Assembly (NCBI GenBank): GCA_033063855.1
Contig: CP093830.1
Location: forward strand, 11,780,854-11,844,853
Direction: 5' to 3'
DNA length: 64,000 nucleotides
Source of the DNA: Smittia aterrima
Lineage: Eukaryota; Arthropoda; Insecta; Diptera; Chironomidae
Every line of letters starts with the position of its first letter. Position 1 is the first letter of the stretch. The notes beneath the pieces are model-generated. The model did no database searches. It saw only the letters and a program-made list of their open reading frames with translations, and had not been told where the DNA came from. The translations under genes and the position numbers were made by a program. Shown in pieces: positions 36,701-50,000 of this stretch.

Positions 36701-39700
36701 CTTCTCACAGTTTCTTCAGTTTTCGATCGAAAGGCAATGCTCGTGGACCGCTTTTCAAGTCCACTCACGCGCTGTTTTATACTCAAAGTGTTTTTAAGTT
36801 TTAGTTTGTAAATCTTAATTATTCTCTGTTGAAATCAAGTTCTTCTTGATGTGTAAAGCTTAGTGAATAAGAACTAAAGAAAACATTAAAGGATTTCACA
36901 ATGCGGAATTGAATTGTGTTTGTAGAAATGTGAGAAAATTAATTTTACGAATGAATGTTGGATGGAATGTGAAAAATCAAAGTGTAAAGCGATTGTGGTC
37001 TGAGTGAGAAGACAGAAAGTCTCGCATCAAATTAAATTACCGAGAGAAAGAGAGTTTTTGTTTAAATATTTTGGTTTTTTTTCGTGATATGTGAAGTCAA
37101 GCGAGAGAAAAAAAAAGTTTCACTCCCACGTCGCCCACACCCGCATGATTGTGCTCATAAATACTTCATTGAAAGTTAAGTTGAAGTTCCTTGCGAGTGA
37201 ATCCTCGATGATGAGAGTGTTTTACCTAAATCAGGAAACTAACCCAACTCATAATGGGAACTAATAAACTCAAATCACCAAAAGGCAAAACTTTCCACTT
37301 GCTTCCGCTTTAAACCGAATGCGAACGTAATAATCTTCATTTATATCATTTGGTGTAACTCGACGCTTTGTTTCCATACTATTTAACAAAAGGGTTTTCC
37401 GCTTCCGTCTCTCTCTCACACTCTCCATCTCTCTTTATTCTCCTTTTGTCGGTAAGAGCTTTGACCCGGCAAAAAGCGAAGGCTGGCAAAGGATTACTTT
37501 TAATTAAACGCATAAATATTCCATTCTATGAAGCATTGGATAATTTCGGTGTGTAGGCTAGGGCGAGCAACATATAAATACGAAACGTTTAATTTTATGA
37601 CTTTACGGTCGAGATGAAAGTCTGGAACATTTGAAATGTTGACAGCGAAAGGTGATTTTACCTTTGTGATAAATTAACGTTTCTTTATTTGAGATCCAGA
37701 GTTGCCTTTTTCGTTTTTTCCCCTTTTGCTGTTTTTATCGCTTATGCTTAATCAACCAGTCTCCACCTAAATGTTGTTTGGTCTCTTAATTTTTTGTTCC
37801 AACCTTTCCTGTAAAAAAAAGAAACTTTTGGCACTTGTGCAGAAAAAAAAGAGAAAAGTCCTTGATAGCTTTTCTCTTCTTCTGCTTCTGTCTCCGGACT
37901 GTAACATGGAAAAGAAAGGAAGCCGGACACACAATGTCAATAAAACCGTTGTAAGAACACAATTGGAAAAGGACACTCCACGAAATCTCCTTATAATTGG
38001 AGGGACTCGACGTAAACGATGTTGGTAGCGAAAATAAATTCAGTTTATTGTGAAGGGAACCTGGAAAAGGAAAGATTTAAAATTAAGGCTCAATATCCTT
38101 AAAAATGAGATGAACGTTTAATGAATCGGAAGCTTAATTTCTTTAAGCTCATAAAGCTCTTTTCCTTGAACCTAAAACAATTGCAAAGACGGAAAAGCTG
38201 ATACCTTCGGAAGAAGTAAACATTTTGTCTTCATCAAATTTAATTTTCCTTGTTTTACGACGACGTCTCTTCCCCAATGGTTCTCGTAATTCCGCTTGCA
38301 TTAAAAAGCTTATTGGCCGTTTCCATTTAAAGAACATCGAGCGATGTAAAATTTTAATGGAATAATTTTGTGGTGTTTGCTTAGGCTCTCGTTTACATTG
38401 TATTTTAATATCTTTTCATCCACAACATTTCTCGTAAGCAAAGACGAGCGAAACCTTTCGGTGCTTCAGTGACCGTTGGCAATAAAAAAGTTTTTCATGT
38501 CTTGTTCTCGCTTTTCATAGACGTCTTGCTCGAGGCCAGACTTTCCTGACCTTTTGTGATTAAGTCTGAGAGATTGTTTTTGCATTCGAATGAATAATTT
38601 TAAGGAGACGTGTCGCTGATCAAGAAATTTTTTTAATTTGCATTCTGTCTTGGTTGAGAAGCTCTGAGCTCTCCGGCGGGTCTTTCCATAATTTTGTTAC
38701 AGCTCTAAAGGAATTTTCTCGACTGATGGTTTTCAGCGAGTGAAAGAAAATTGAGTGAAGCGTAAAACCAGAAAAGTTTATTCCGTCATGAATTTTTCAA
38801 TGAATTTTTCTTTTGAGTTTACTTTTCTTTTGCAATTTCTCAAATGGAAAATCGCACTCAGGGAAATTTACTTCGCTCTCAACTCAAGCTCTTAATTTTA
38901 ATTAATCGCATCAAGTTGTTATTTTAGCTGCTTCACTTCACGCAAACTGCAATTTTCTTCCTCCTCTTACTGCATTGCTTTGTTTAATCGTAAGTCCTTG
39001 AATGAAGTGAAGTGGCCACTTTGGCACAGAATCTCAAATAGGCAACAGCTTAATTCAGTCGTTAAAGTGTTTCGTTATTAAGTCATTAGCACTTCACAAG
39101 CATATTCATTAAAAATGTTCTAGCAGTTTCCCTTGTTTTGCGTTTCTTTTGTTTATTTTTTCTCCATCAAAGCAATGACTGTTGAATGGATTGAGCCACA
39201 AAGTAACATCGACGTGAAAGAATACACAACAGCACTTGTGATTCTGTCGTGCCAATTATTCTTGCGAGAGTATAGTCTTCGAATTTTAATGAATCAAAAT
39301 AAAACTGCAGAGAGATAGAGTGTGTAGCAAAACGAAACTTTTCCACTTACACGGCTTGTCCTACTTCCGGCTGAGAGCGAGTAAGGCCTGGATGGATGCA
39401 CGATGATAAACTTTTCACATGGGAAATGAACATTATAGTTTTTGCATGACACACAATTTTGTGACACTTTTCGGAATTTAATAAAAAAAAAGTTTCCATA
39501 CAGAAACTGCTTAATTAAGAGGGGATTTGTTCGACGCCACACGTTGTTATCGTGTAGTGAATTGTTTTAAGCATGATTGACTTCATCCATGAATTTTGTT
39601 TATGCTGTGCATTGGAAGCTCTCTGCTGGTGCACTCCTGATTGCAGATTGAATGTGACGACGAGTCGTAAAATTTAACTGGATTCCAAAAAGGAATTCAA

Positions 39701-40668
39701 GTTCTCCAGTAAACACTTGACTTCTTCATTAGCAAAAGCATCCACTCGACCTTTTAATTAAAATGTTACTTCTGACTAAACGAAAGTAAAAAAAAACATA
39801 ATTACGCTAATTAAAAGCAGTCAAGGAACGCAGTGAAGGAGTTCAAACCTTAATTCCTTTTCTACTTGTTAGATCGGTATACGAATGGTAATGAGATTAA
39901 ATTCTAAACCGATTATTTTTTTCGAGGGCAATCTCTCGTCAGTGCTGCTCAAAGGAAAAAAGGGAAACTTATGGGAAAAGAAGAAGCTGTCTTCACCTTG
40001 AACTTTTCCTTTCCGTTCACGGGACATTGGTTTCCAAACTCTGTCGAAAGAAAAACTTTTATCCTTGTTTAAGCGAAGCAATTAGAGGAAATATTAAGCG
40101 GAGGGCGACCCGAGCCCAGATTATGTATTAGTTCCGGTAAATTAACTTTTATGCCGTATCCCAAAAGGCGACCGCTCGTTGGAAGATACTCTCTGAGACA
40201 ATCTGCGTATGTTGCCATATTGTGTCAATAAAGTATGAAGTCCTCGGTCTTTTATGGATGACAACAGCTGATGCTCTCATTTGAATCCGATAGTTAGTGG
40301 CACGGAAACCTTTAAGCTTCACGGAAGGAGGCAAGAGTCGAGATTAATTGCGATGCTTGTACATGAAAACAATTTTCTTCATAACGCTCTTGTATTCACA
40401 TTCAATCATTCGTTATCTAGGTCGGGTGTGTGTCGGGGTGGTAGAAGCATTCTCATAAGAATTTCGAGTACGAGAAAGTCTCAAAGTTTTTCTCGTCTCA
40501 TGCCTTTGTGGATGTTGAGGCTTTTGTATTTCCGGATGTATACATCAAACACACATTTCCAACATCACACACATGAGTAAATAACATTTTTGTCTCCTTC
40601 GCAAATTTATTGTATGTTTCGGTCGTGATATGTTGTGTTTCTGTGTTGGGAGACGAGTGAGTGAGATA

Positions 40669-40681
40669 GAGAGAGAGAGAA
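40669..40681. repeat. GA dinucleotide microsatellite
   Basis: A short run of GA units following a GTGAGATA segment. Confidence 0.75.
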
Positions 40682-43600
40682 CGGTCCGAAGAGACTCTGA
40701 TATGGATCATGAATGTGGGGCGGATATGAGTAGAACGAGGGTAATTCAAGATTTCTCAACCATGAAAGAATTGACAACGAGAAGGAGGAAAGTTTCTTGT
40801 TAATAAACTCTATTGACAATGGAACAATTTATTCTCTCATCGGCCTGTCGGAGATTTGATGTCGACTTTTGTTAGGAGCGTTCGGGCAACAAGCAATAAC
40901 GCCTCACAATTCCATTACCGTTATCACAGATTTTACTTAAACTTTTACACACAAATGGGAATCAAGAGATGTGTGTTTGACATTAAGAAGCTGCTCACAG
41001 TATTTTCGGATTTTTTTCGGTAATGTCCCTGAGGAGAATTGAATTGAAACTACTTAGAGATGTTAGAAGCAGAAGAATTCCTGATGCTTTCAACCTATAA
41101 TCGACGATATTGATCATTTCGAGCTCTTATTTGTTACTCAGACGTCTGTGCTTTTCACAAAAGCATTTGTCGTCAATGAACTGGGAAAAATAACAAATTT
41201 TCTTTTATTCCGAAATCCTTTTCTCCTTGCGTGACATTTCTCTGGTTTTGATTTTGCTTGGAGCTTCAAATATTAAAATGAAGCTTATCTTATAAAGTCT
41301 CATGTGTCTCACTTCCCCCCTGAAGTCTTTACATTTCATTTACTACGAGAGAACGTTCGTTGCAGAAATTTAACTAACTTGGAATGTATGGAGGCGGCGA
41401 GAAGTAACAAAGGGAGCAAGAGAGAGAGAGATAAGCGACATGTGAAATGGAGAAAAATTAGATCCATTTTGTTGAGGAACGGCAGTAATGTATGACATCG
41501 TTTTATGGATATTGTCTTGGAGGAAGTAGACTTGATAATGCTTGCCACGTGAGCGTGTAGAGAAGGAGATTCACATAATTTCCACAGCAAGTTTCATTGT
41601 GCAAGGGAGCGAAGGAATAAATTTTATTGTCGGAGACACATTTTCCGTCTCTAATGGATTATTTTTATACACACGCCAAGGTCTCCCTCACTCTTATCCT
41701 CAACCTCATTTTCTCGCGATCGAAACCTTCGCGATTGTATATCAGAAAGTGTTACAGCTTCAGCCTCTTCATACGTGAATATAAATTCGTTTAACAACTC
41801 AACTGGGTGAAATAATTCTCTCTGCTTCGCCTCAACTATCGCTTGGTGTGGAAGTCGCGTAATCAGCTGCTTGATGGATGTGAAAGCGCTTTCTTTATCA
41901 TGGAAATTCTCGTTCTCAGCACTTTCCTCTTCGGGGTTTTAAGCTACGAAGTTTTATTTTTTTTTCTCTTCACCTCACGCTCGAACCCTTTGCGATATTG
42001 AATTTCAAACCATTAACCTTGCCGCCGACTTTGCTTTATCGCCACGAAAAAAATTCTCTTTGCGAATGAGGGAAATTTATTTTGTCACCTTCGATGGATT
42101 GTTGAGAGCTGAGATGATGAAAGACTTTCAATACATTCGCCGATTTCTCATATTTGACGAATCTTAAAATTTAAATTCTACTTTCTCTGCTCTTTGTCGA
42201 GCTTTCATGTTTCATTTATCGCATTATGTTCGTCAGAGAATTTCCCATTTCTAGCGACTTCAGCTAGCGACAATCTCGTTTCGCACGAAGCGATGAAATA
42301 TTAATTTCGAGGGAAAAGCAAAAAAGTATTTTCTAGACCTGATGAGAAAGTTCGTCGAGGCCAGTTAGACTTTTTAAGATGAATGAGAGAAGAAAAGTTT
42401 TCGACGTGCAAACAGCTCAATAATTTTTCATTCCCTGCGATGAAATATTTCCTTCAATTACGTCGCGCTTGTGTCAATAGAAAAGTTAAGATTCTTCGCG
42501 CTCTGATAATTTTCAGAGTCTACAAAAAAGAAAAACTTTTTTGCTTCGACTCTCCTTCGCTGTTTGTTTTGATTCTTAACAAGGCATTTTCTCACTCATT
42601 GATCATCTCAAAGTATTATCATTTGTTATCATGAATTTGCGTGCAAACACAACTCAATATTATCCAACGCCATGCGTCAAGTATGTTTAAAGAGAGGAAA
42701 AGCAAACGAAAGACTTAAGTTTGTGTAATCCTCATTTTTCAACGCCGTAAATCGTTTATTTTCCTTTCCGCTTTCCCGTTCATCTGCTTTTGTTATTGAG
42801 TTCTTGGATGCGTGAAATTCCCTTCGTCATTTCCATATCGCGAAGAGGGGAATACGTGCGTGAACACGGAAAGCAAACAGAGAACTCCAATTGTCTTGAA
42901 AACTTGTTGAAAATCCATTCGGTTTAAAATTGGAGAAAGATTTTCCAATTCACCGAAGAATATTTCTCGACTTCGAGAATTTGCATAACTTTAAGGCTCT
43001 TTCTTTCTCGAGTATTTTACCAATGCTCTCAACTTGAGAGTCTCAAGTATTAACAGCGGCAATAAATCAACAACACATTTTCCATTTCCCGCAATGTGTG
43101 CTCTGGATGTACATATTTTATGCATTGAGTGCAATTAATTTCCGTTGCAATTTCCGCCTTCCCCACCAGAAACATTGACATGAGATGAACATTGACGAGA
43201 GGAGATGAATAATGTTGCGATTTATTTTCTATCTTGGCAACGGCAAAATCATTTTTCTAGACCGCACGCTCATCTATCTCCGTAATCCACATGAAAATTT
43301 AAACGGAATAGAGAAGCTTCGGTTTTTCTTTCAAGGATGAAAGTTCTTCAATTTAATTAGCCTCCTCCATTTGAAGAAATGCTTCTTAAGCACTCCGAAG
43401 AGCTCTCGCAAAGAGAAGCAAAAAAAAAACTAAAAACTGTAGCAAGGAAGTCGAAGTTCTAAGTTTGAAGAGCAAAGGAAAAAAAGGTTCGAAATAGACC
43501 GCAATTTATTCAGACTTATCCGACATCAATTTGAAAGCTGTAGAAATGAAGGTGAAAAAAGTTTTTTTTCTTCGAAACAGAAACCTCAACAAAGAGCGGG

Positions 43601-43899
43601 TGGGGAGTTTAAATGCTTGAAACATGCACGAGTGAAATAAAAAGTGGGCGAAAATCAGAATCTTAAAAACATGAGTCTGGTGGGAAAAGTCTCGCAAAAC
43701 AACACGACGACGATGTCGGAATGAGTGAAGGAAGTTTCATCATGTGTTTATCGATTAAACTTTGCCGAGAAAGAGAGAGAAAGCAAGAGCTTTCAAAGAC
43801 GTTTGCACGTTAAATGTTTTGTTCATGTGTGAAAATGAGAAGGATGTGAGATGCCTGCGAGCGAAAGCTCATTTTTCATGACATATTGATTAACATTTC

Positions 43900-43917
43900 T
43901 TTGTGTTTATTATGCAG
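43900..43917 (+). promoter_or_regulatory. Splice acceptor before the first coding exon of the PPxY gene
   Basis: The tract ttctttgtgtttattatgcag ends at 43917, a good acceptor 147 nt before the ATG. It implies a non-coding first exon somewhere upstream, so the promoter lies further left, perhaps within the 10-kb gene-free stretch. Confidence 0.5.
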
Positions 43918-43977
43918 AAAGCAGCGTAGAATTTTTCATAAAACTTTCTCATCGGATAGAGGAAGATCTGCAAGCTT

Positions 43978-44034
43978 ATGGCGAAGAGAGTACACATCAA
44001 AAGCTATGAAAAATGCGGTAACCAACGACGTTGA
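43978..44034 (+). CDS. Upstream open reading frame in the leader of the PPxY gene
   Basis: An 18-codon frame (ATG at 43978, TGA at 44032-44034) in the leader exon, in the same frame as the main start at 44065. Its ATG has a poor context (C at -3). A second leader ATG at 44006 opens a different frame of 80 codons that runs past the main start to 44248. Both could lower translation of the main protein. This assumes the exon begins after the acceptor ending at 43917. Confidence 0.35.
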   Translation: MAKRVHIKSYEKCGNQRR

Positions 44035-44064
44035 GTCAACGGAAGTAAATAAACCTTCGGCAAA

Positions 44065-47000
44065 ATGGAAAAGTCGTCGCGTTCGAAACGTCCGCCGGAT
44101 GTCAATGAAGCTTTGTCGTCGATGTTGTGGACTCCTTACGACCAAACAACAAATCCTTCGTCATCCTCTGATTCGCTCACAGATGAAGAAAAGCAAAGAG
44201 GTGAAAGGAAACTCAATCGATATTCCAATCCATTACCAAACTCATTAAACTGGTGGAACAGCCACGTTCAAAGTTCACAGCCCATGGCCCTCAGATATAG
44301 TTTTCCCTATTACGGAAATCATCATCTTCCCACCACCAACAATTTCGCTACTTCAGCTACCACAAAGCGAACAGTATCAACGTCCATCGACGTTTCAGGC
44401 AATCATGGCGCAACTATCAACACTTCAACGTTTTCAAATGCAATGGTTCATTCATTCACAGACGATTTCTATCGATATCAGGTAATAAAATTTCCACATT
44501 CTATCTCTTCATTTCGACTGTTTTCTATCGAATAGAACGACCGTTATTATTCTTTTTCGGCTCATTCGTTAGACGACTGAACAAGAATATGTTTGCTTCC
44601 ATTTACGAAGGGTTCGACTGTTTACATTACCATTTCGATAGAACTAAATTTAGAATCACTGTGTAACACGAGAGAACTCGATTCCTTGAGCAAACACACA
44701 ACAAGATGAGGAATCTGTTTGTTTTGACTGTTCATTCGTGACGACGACGTTGTTGAACGGAACGTTATGAGGGCGGGAAAGGGATTGATGATTGAACGAA
44801 ATGAAATTTTAGACTTTTAAGACTGTTAATTGAAATGCTTTTTATTTTTCCATCTATCGCCAGAACCAGACACCGCTCAACCTCTCCAACTGTCAATCAA
44901 CACAGAAAAGTCATAAATCTCAACCCTCGCTGCTCTACGATTCCTTAGTAACTCCCTCGACAAATGAAGGGATCAACCGTCACCTGGAAGCTTCCAGCGC
45001 ATCAACAATAACAACGCACGATGATGACAAGGTATTCAATCAACAGTGGAACAACGTGAGAAACACGCCAACGAGCAATTGGCGAATGGGAAAAATTGGC
45101 AACGTCGGAGACCTAAATCCATACGTGCATGAAGATTCTAGTCAGAAGGCTGAGCGAGCATGCACCAACACGTCTTCGTATATGGAGGGAAAATCAAGAA
45201 AGGTCACTCAACCACCAAATGTTGTTCAATCGTACAGCACGTTGAGTCGTAAATGTAACGAGCGAAGGGGAAATAAGCAGAGCGAGCATGAGAGAAACAT
45301 TCACTCTCGAAGAGAAACGAAAACATTCGGCATGGTAGCAGCAACAAAACAAGTCAGTCGCAATCGTGATTCTAGCGAGAACGCAGCTGGATTTTATCGA
45401 CACGATGTCGACGACAAATATCGATTGTTCCATGACCGTTCGACCATGAGGATGGAGCCGTTGACTGAAGTACTCGTTGACGGTAGCAGTGGATCGTCGT
45501 CATTGCTAACAACTGAATTACATAATCGTGATTTATCTGGAAACTCTCAAATGCCTTCTACTTCTTCTTCGTGTGTATATCAACAACATTTTCCGGTATC
45601 GTTAACTAGTGTCGTAGGTTCGAGTGTGCCGGCAAGCTTCTCGGACTCATCTCGTACCTCAAGTGGATTGATTCGCAGAAATGATTTGGGTTTGGATTAT
45701 CAGCCAAGACAAATCGAGGTGGATAATTATTGTGAAGACGATAACGTCATTTCGTGTGAAATTAATGTGAATAGTTTAGAGTGTCGTGTAAATGACGACT
45801 TAGCCGTGTTGATGTCAAACGGAATTGATCATGAAGTCGTCGATGAGAATGTGAAAAGTTTCCAAAGTGCGGATAAAAGTTCCACGAGCGGGCCACTCAA
45901 TTGCGCCGATAATTTAATCATCACAAGTGCCATAGAGAACCACTCGATAGTGGCTGAAACGCCAGGCAAGGAGAAGTTCTCGAGCGATATTGTGACGTTG
46001 CGCGAGAAGCGACGAAGAGATCGACGAGATCGTCGTCTAGCACGAACTAGGACAACAAATGGTGCATCGCTATCATCGTCGACAAATGAAATCCTCCCAG
46101 ACATTCACAACAATCACTCTCCGCCACCTTATGCTGATATGCCACCACCTCAACAGATAGTTCCATCAGTTGTCTCCACAGTACCCATCGAAGACAATCG
46201 ATATACATTCTCGCTCCCGTTGGTGAGAAGGTAAGTCAAACTATCCTTTTACTACATTTCATCGTCGCATTCTTTGCAGTCATAAAAAAGAAAGAAAGAA
46301 GAAATATCGAAAAGCATAAGCGAGAGACGAGAAAGAATAAAATCAAGTTTTCGTTCCTTGTTTCTGTTTGCTTCACATCTTTGGATTGCGTAGGGTTGAG
46401 TCCAATTTATGAAAATCGTTAAAATAAATTTTTATGCGTCGGGTCCGACAATCACTTCAAGTGTATCTTTCGAATCGTCCTACGAGAGTTCGCTGAGATT
46501 TCTGATTTTATTGCGATCAGAAACAAAATATTTCACCCTCAAGCACCCGACTCTCATTCGGTTCTTCCTCAACCTTTACTGTCTTTATTGGCTTTCGTGC
46601 AGAAAATATCATGTTCATAGCTTCACTTGGATTTCTCGGAACAAGCACGAAGCTTTTATTAGTGTTGCTCGTCTCAGAAGACTTGCGGAGGGATTAAACG
46701 ACATGAGAAGAAGTGCAATGCTAGTTTTGAATGTTAAACATAACGAGCAGACGTCATTACGGGCATTCACGTTAAAAGGGCAAATCGTAAATGAAGTTAC
46801 AACCATGCCATTCTCTTTTATGCTTCAGAGTAAAGAATAAAACTCACCAAGCAAGAGAAGGAAGAGAGTTAAGATTCCTCTCGAGTGAAGAATATTTTCG
46901 AGGAATTCAATTTTCACACACTAGAAAATAGCAAAGCAGAACGCATTCCTGACTCTTATGAAAATATTTCGAGAGTCGTCTCACCGAGAGAATGTTTATC

Positions 47001-50000
47001 GAGGATCGTTGGTGGAATTTTCTGGGATAACTTTTGTTTGTAAATTATTTAACGAGAGCCTTTCGTAAGCAAATTTCCGTCACGATTCAAACTTTTATAT
47101 TCTCTCTACTCGCCAAATCATTATTCAGCGCTTCGAAGAAAATCTTAATGGCTAAAAATACGGAATAACAAAAACATAATTTTGGGTTCTCTTCCTTTTC
47201 GTCTGGCATTTTTACATCGAGCAGCTCAATGAAGAAGCAAGCTCAGAATGAATAGGAGAAAAGATACTTTGAAAGATACAGAAGGTTTTCTTCTTTTGCC
47301 ACGTCTCTCTTATTACCGATTCGTACTTCTTATGCTTTTAATTTTATTTTTCTTTCTTACATTTTCTCGTTTTTCCCTTTTAAAGTCGCGAGCGGCACGA
47401 GAAGAAAGAAGAACCTGAATAATGTTTTTTTAGCTGTGCTCGTGAATTTTACGATTTAAATTCTTTTACTTCTCCGTAGCATAAATCTTGAAATCTCCGA
47501 CAGGGTTTGGTGCGGGCAGGTTGATAATTTTTCTTTATTAATCTTTTGATTGTAGAGCCCTGTCCTTCGATGTATTGTCTTGGGATGATTTCCCTATAGT
47601 CGACTCGTTCCGTGAGTTCGTTGCTAGAGTGAAATATACAAACGTATTGATTTCTCATCTCAAACATAATCCCCATGACGTTTTAAGTCGACGGGAAGCG
47701 TCTGTAACTCACAAGGCATGTGAAAAGGGACCAAGCGAGAAACCTAAACTTTATTATAAATTCTCTTTGCTCAAACATTGAATTATTTATTGAAGCGAAG
47801 ACATGTACACACATTTCAAGAAGAATGAACATTGAATTAGTAATTAGGTTCGTTCTGATTTTGGAGAGTGCGTTGAGCAAGGAAGTCTCAGCAAAATCTC
47901 AGGGCGTCGAAGCACGACTTTGTTGAGATTTTCAACGTTTTAAACCCAATTAGATTCCCCCTCGACGTGCACCCGAATAAGAAAAAAAAATCGATTTCAA
48001 TTATCTCCGATCCGTGCTGGAATCGGAGATCACGCGATTTTAATTTCCAGCATTGTCGGCAACACATTTTTTGTTGTGTTGCTGTCTAAAAATAACACTC
48101 AATCCTAATTACATGGAGGCACGATGACTACGTCGTCAATGATGATGATGATGAGTTTGTTGAAGAAACCCTTTTAACATGGAAACAAGACAGTTCTGAA
48201 CTCATGAGTCATCATCGCAAAAATCGATTAAAATTATAAATTTCATGTCGAGAACGGCGAGGCATGTGCTCGTCCGCAAAAAAAAAAATAAAAGAATGAG
48301 AATGAGTGAGAACCTGCGATACAAAGTTTGAAAAGGTATTTGTGGCGATTATGATGAGGGTCACCTTTGCCGTTTAAGTCTTTGATTCGGCATTCGTGAT
48401 TGGGCGCTTGATTTATTACAGAAAAATATCTGAGCCAGCACAATTCCTTGAAGCATAAATTCCGAGAAGTCTGAAGCAAGTGAAAAGAAGGCACAAACTG
48501 AAAAATGATACTTTTCATTAAAAACTTTGCTGACCGAAAATTAGTTTTTAAATTGCCCCGAAATAAACATCAAAACCAAGCCCAAGATGATTTGAGAATC
48601 TTCACGAAATTACGAGGCTGCTTTTAATTTCTGGAGCGTCCTTAATGAGGTCGGAAGCAAATAAATAAGAAAGGAAAGTGATGACGCATTTCATTTAATT
48701 TCTTCTCCGTCTCCTCAATCAAACCTTAATCAACACTTTATGAAAGCCAAGCGTGTTTTGCTTTCGAGTCATATTTGCTATTTCTTTGAATTCTAAAAAT
48801 AAGAAAGAAAAAAAGCAAAAGTATCATTTTGTGTAAATATTTATTTTTGAATATGTCTCAAGAGAAAATGGAGATGTTTTCTAAAATATTCCCTTTTGCA
48901 ACCTAAATCCACATGACAAGCGACAGAATTAAATTCCTTTGCAATACTTGACGTCTATCGCTGTGAATAATTCTAGACTTGAACTCATACGAAATTTTCC
49001 CAGAATTGAAGTCGATTCGATAAATATTTTTCCTGCAGACGAAAACATTTTTACTTCCACTGAGCTAATAAGCTTTATTAAAAATAACATAAAAGAGCTA
49101 ATTCGTAGAAGTATTTTTTCCATCAAATTTGATCTGATTTTCTCTCCCCCGCAAAAGGAAAATTTATAAAGTCATACAAATATCGTTAAGTGACTTCGTC
49201 TTCTTCAAGCCCAGACCAAGTTGATGTCAAAGAAGTTTATCAAGAGCTCTTAAACATTTATTGCGTTTGTCGACAACTCATTCACGCTTTGTTTGGCTCT
49301 CTTGTTTAGCCATGAATTTAATTTATTTTTCAAAAGGCGATAAGACTATTTGCATTTGCAATGAAATTTTACAACTCCAACCCTTTCTCTCTCTCTCTTC
49401 AAAACTGAGGATATCAGACTTTTCTCATCGAATGTGCAGCTCGTTAAAAGCATTGCCACTTCCGTTGTATACCGTTTTTTATTCCATAATTGAATTATCA
49501 CAAGAGCGCTCTCCATTCAGTTTAATTCATTTTATGCTCGGCGCTATGTTGTTGGCATAGGGAAATTTGCCAACCAGCATAAAGTTTTGTTTTGTTTCTC
49601 ATAGCACAAAAACCGCATTCGCCTTCTCACTCTCTTTTCAGTTTGGAAAAAGTGAATAAAAATCCGAACATATTTCTCCTCTGCTTCAGACTTTCTGCGG
49701 TAAATTGGGTTTAGTTGTCGGGCTCCCGAAATTCATTTCTACATTTTTGCAGCGACCGAATTCTAATGAGATTTTTTTGATGAAACTTTTAGTCGGCGAA
49801 GTGGACTGCAATGAAAAATCAGAATATTTCACTAAAAAACACGTAAAATCGTTCCACTTCCTGACGCTGCCAAAGCGAAATTTGAGGATTTTTTTACAAC
49901 AAACTGCCATGAATAATTAGAATGTTGGCGTTTTTTTTTCTAGCGCTTGTCTCTACTGGAAAGTGATAATAAAAAATAGTTTGAGCTCTTGCTAGAGGCA

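Larger units (their letters stand above)
33792..43917. other. Gene-free stretch of about 10 kb
   Basis: No supported protein gene in either strand. It may be upstream regulatory DNA or an unseen 5' intron of the plus-strand gene that begins near 43918. Items seen: an 11-bp perfect hairpin at 36072-36099, a minus-strand TATAAAA at about 36776-36782 followed by a 68-codon open frame without ATG and an AATAAA at about 36564-36569, a GA run at 40669-40681, and several runs of T or A. Most open frames begin at TTG or GTG and overlap in several frames. Confidence 0.5.

Noticed and set aside
46409..46840. 143-codon ATG-started frame inside the large intron
   Set aside because: Composition resembles random AT-rich DNA and it begins shortly after the donor of the host gene; no features support it.
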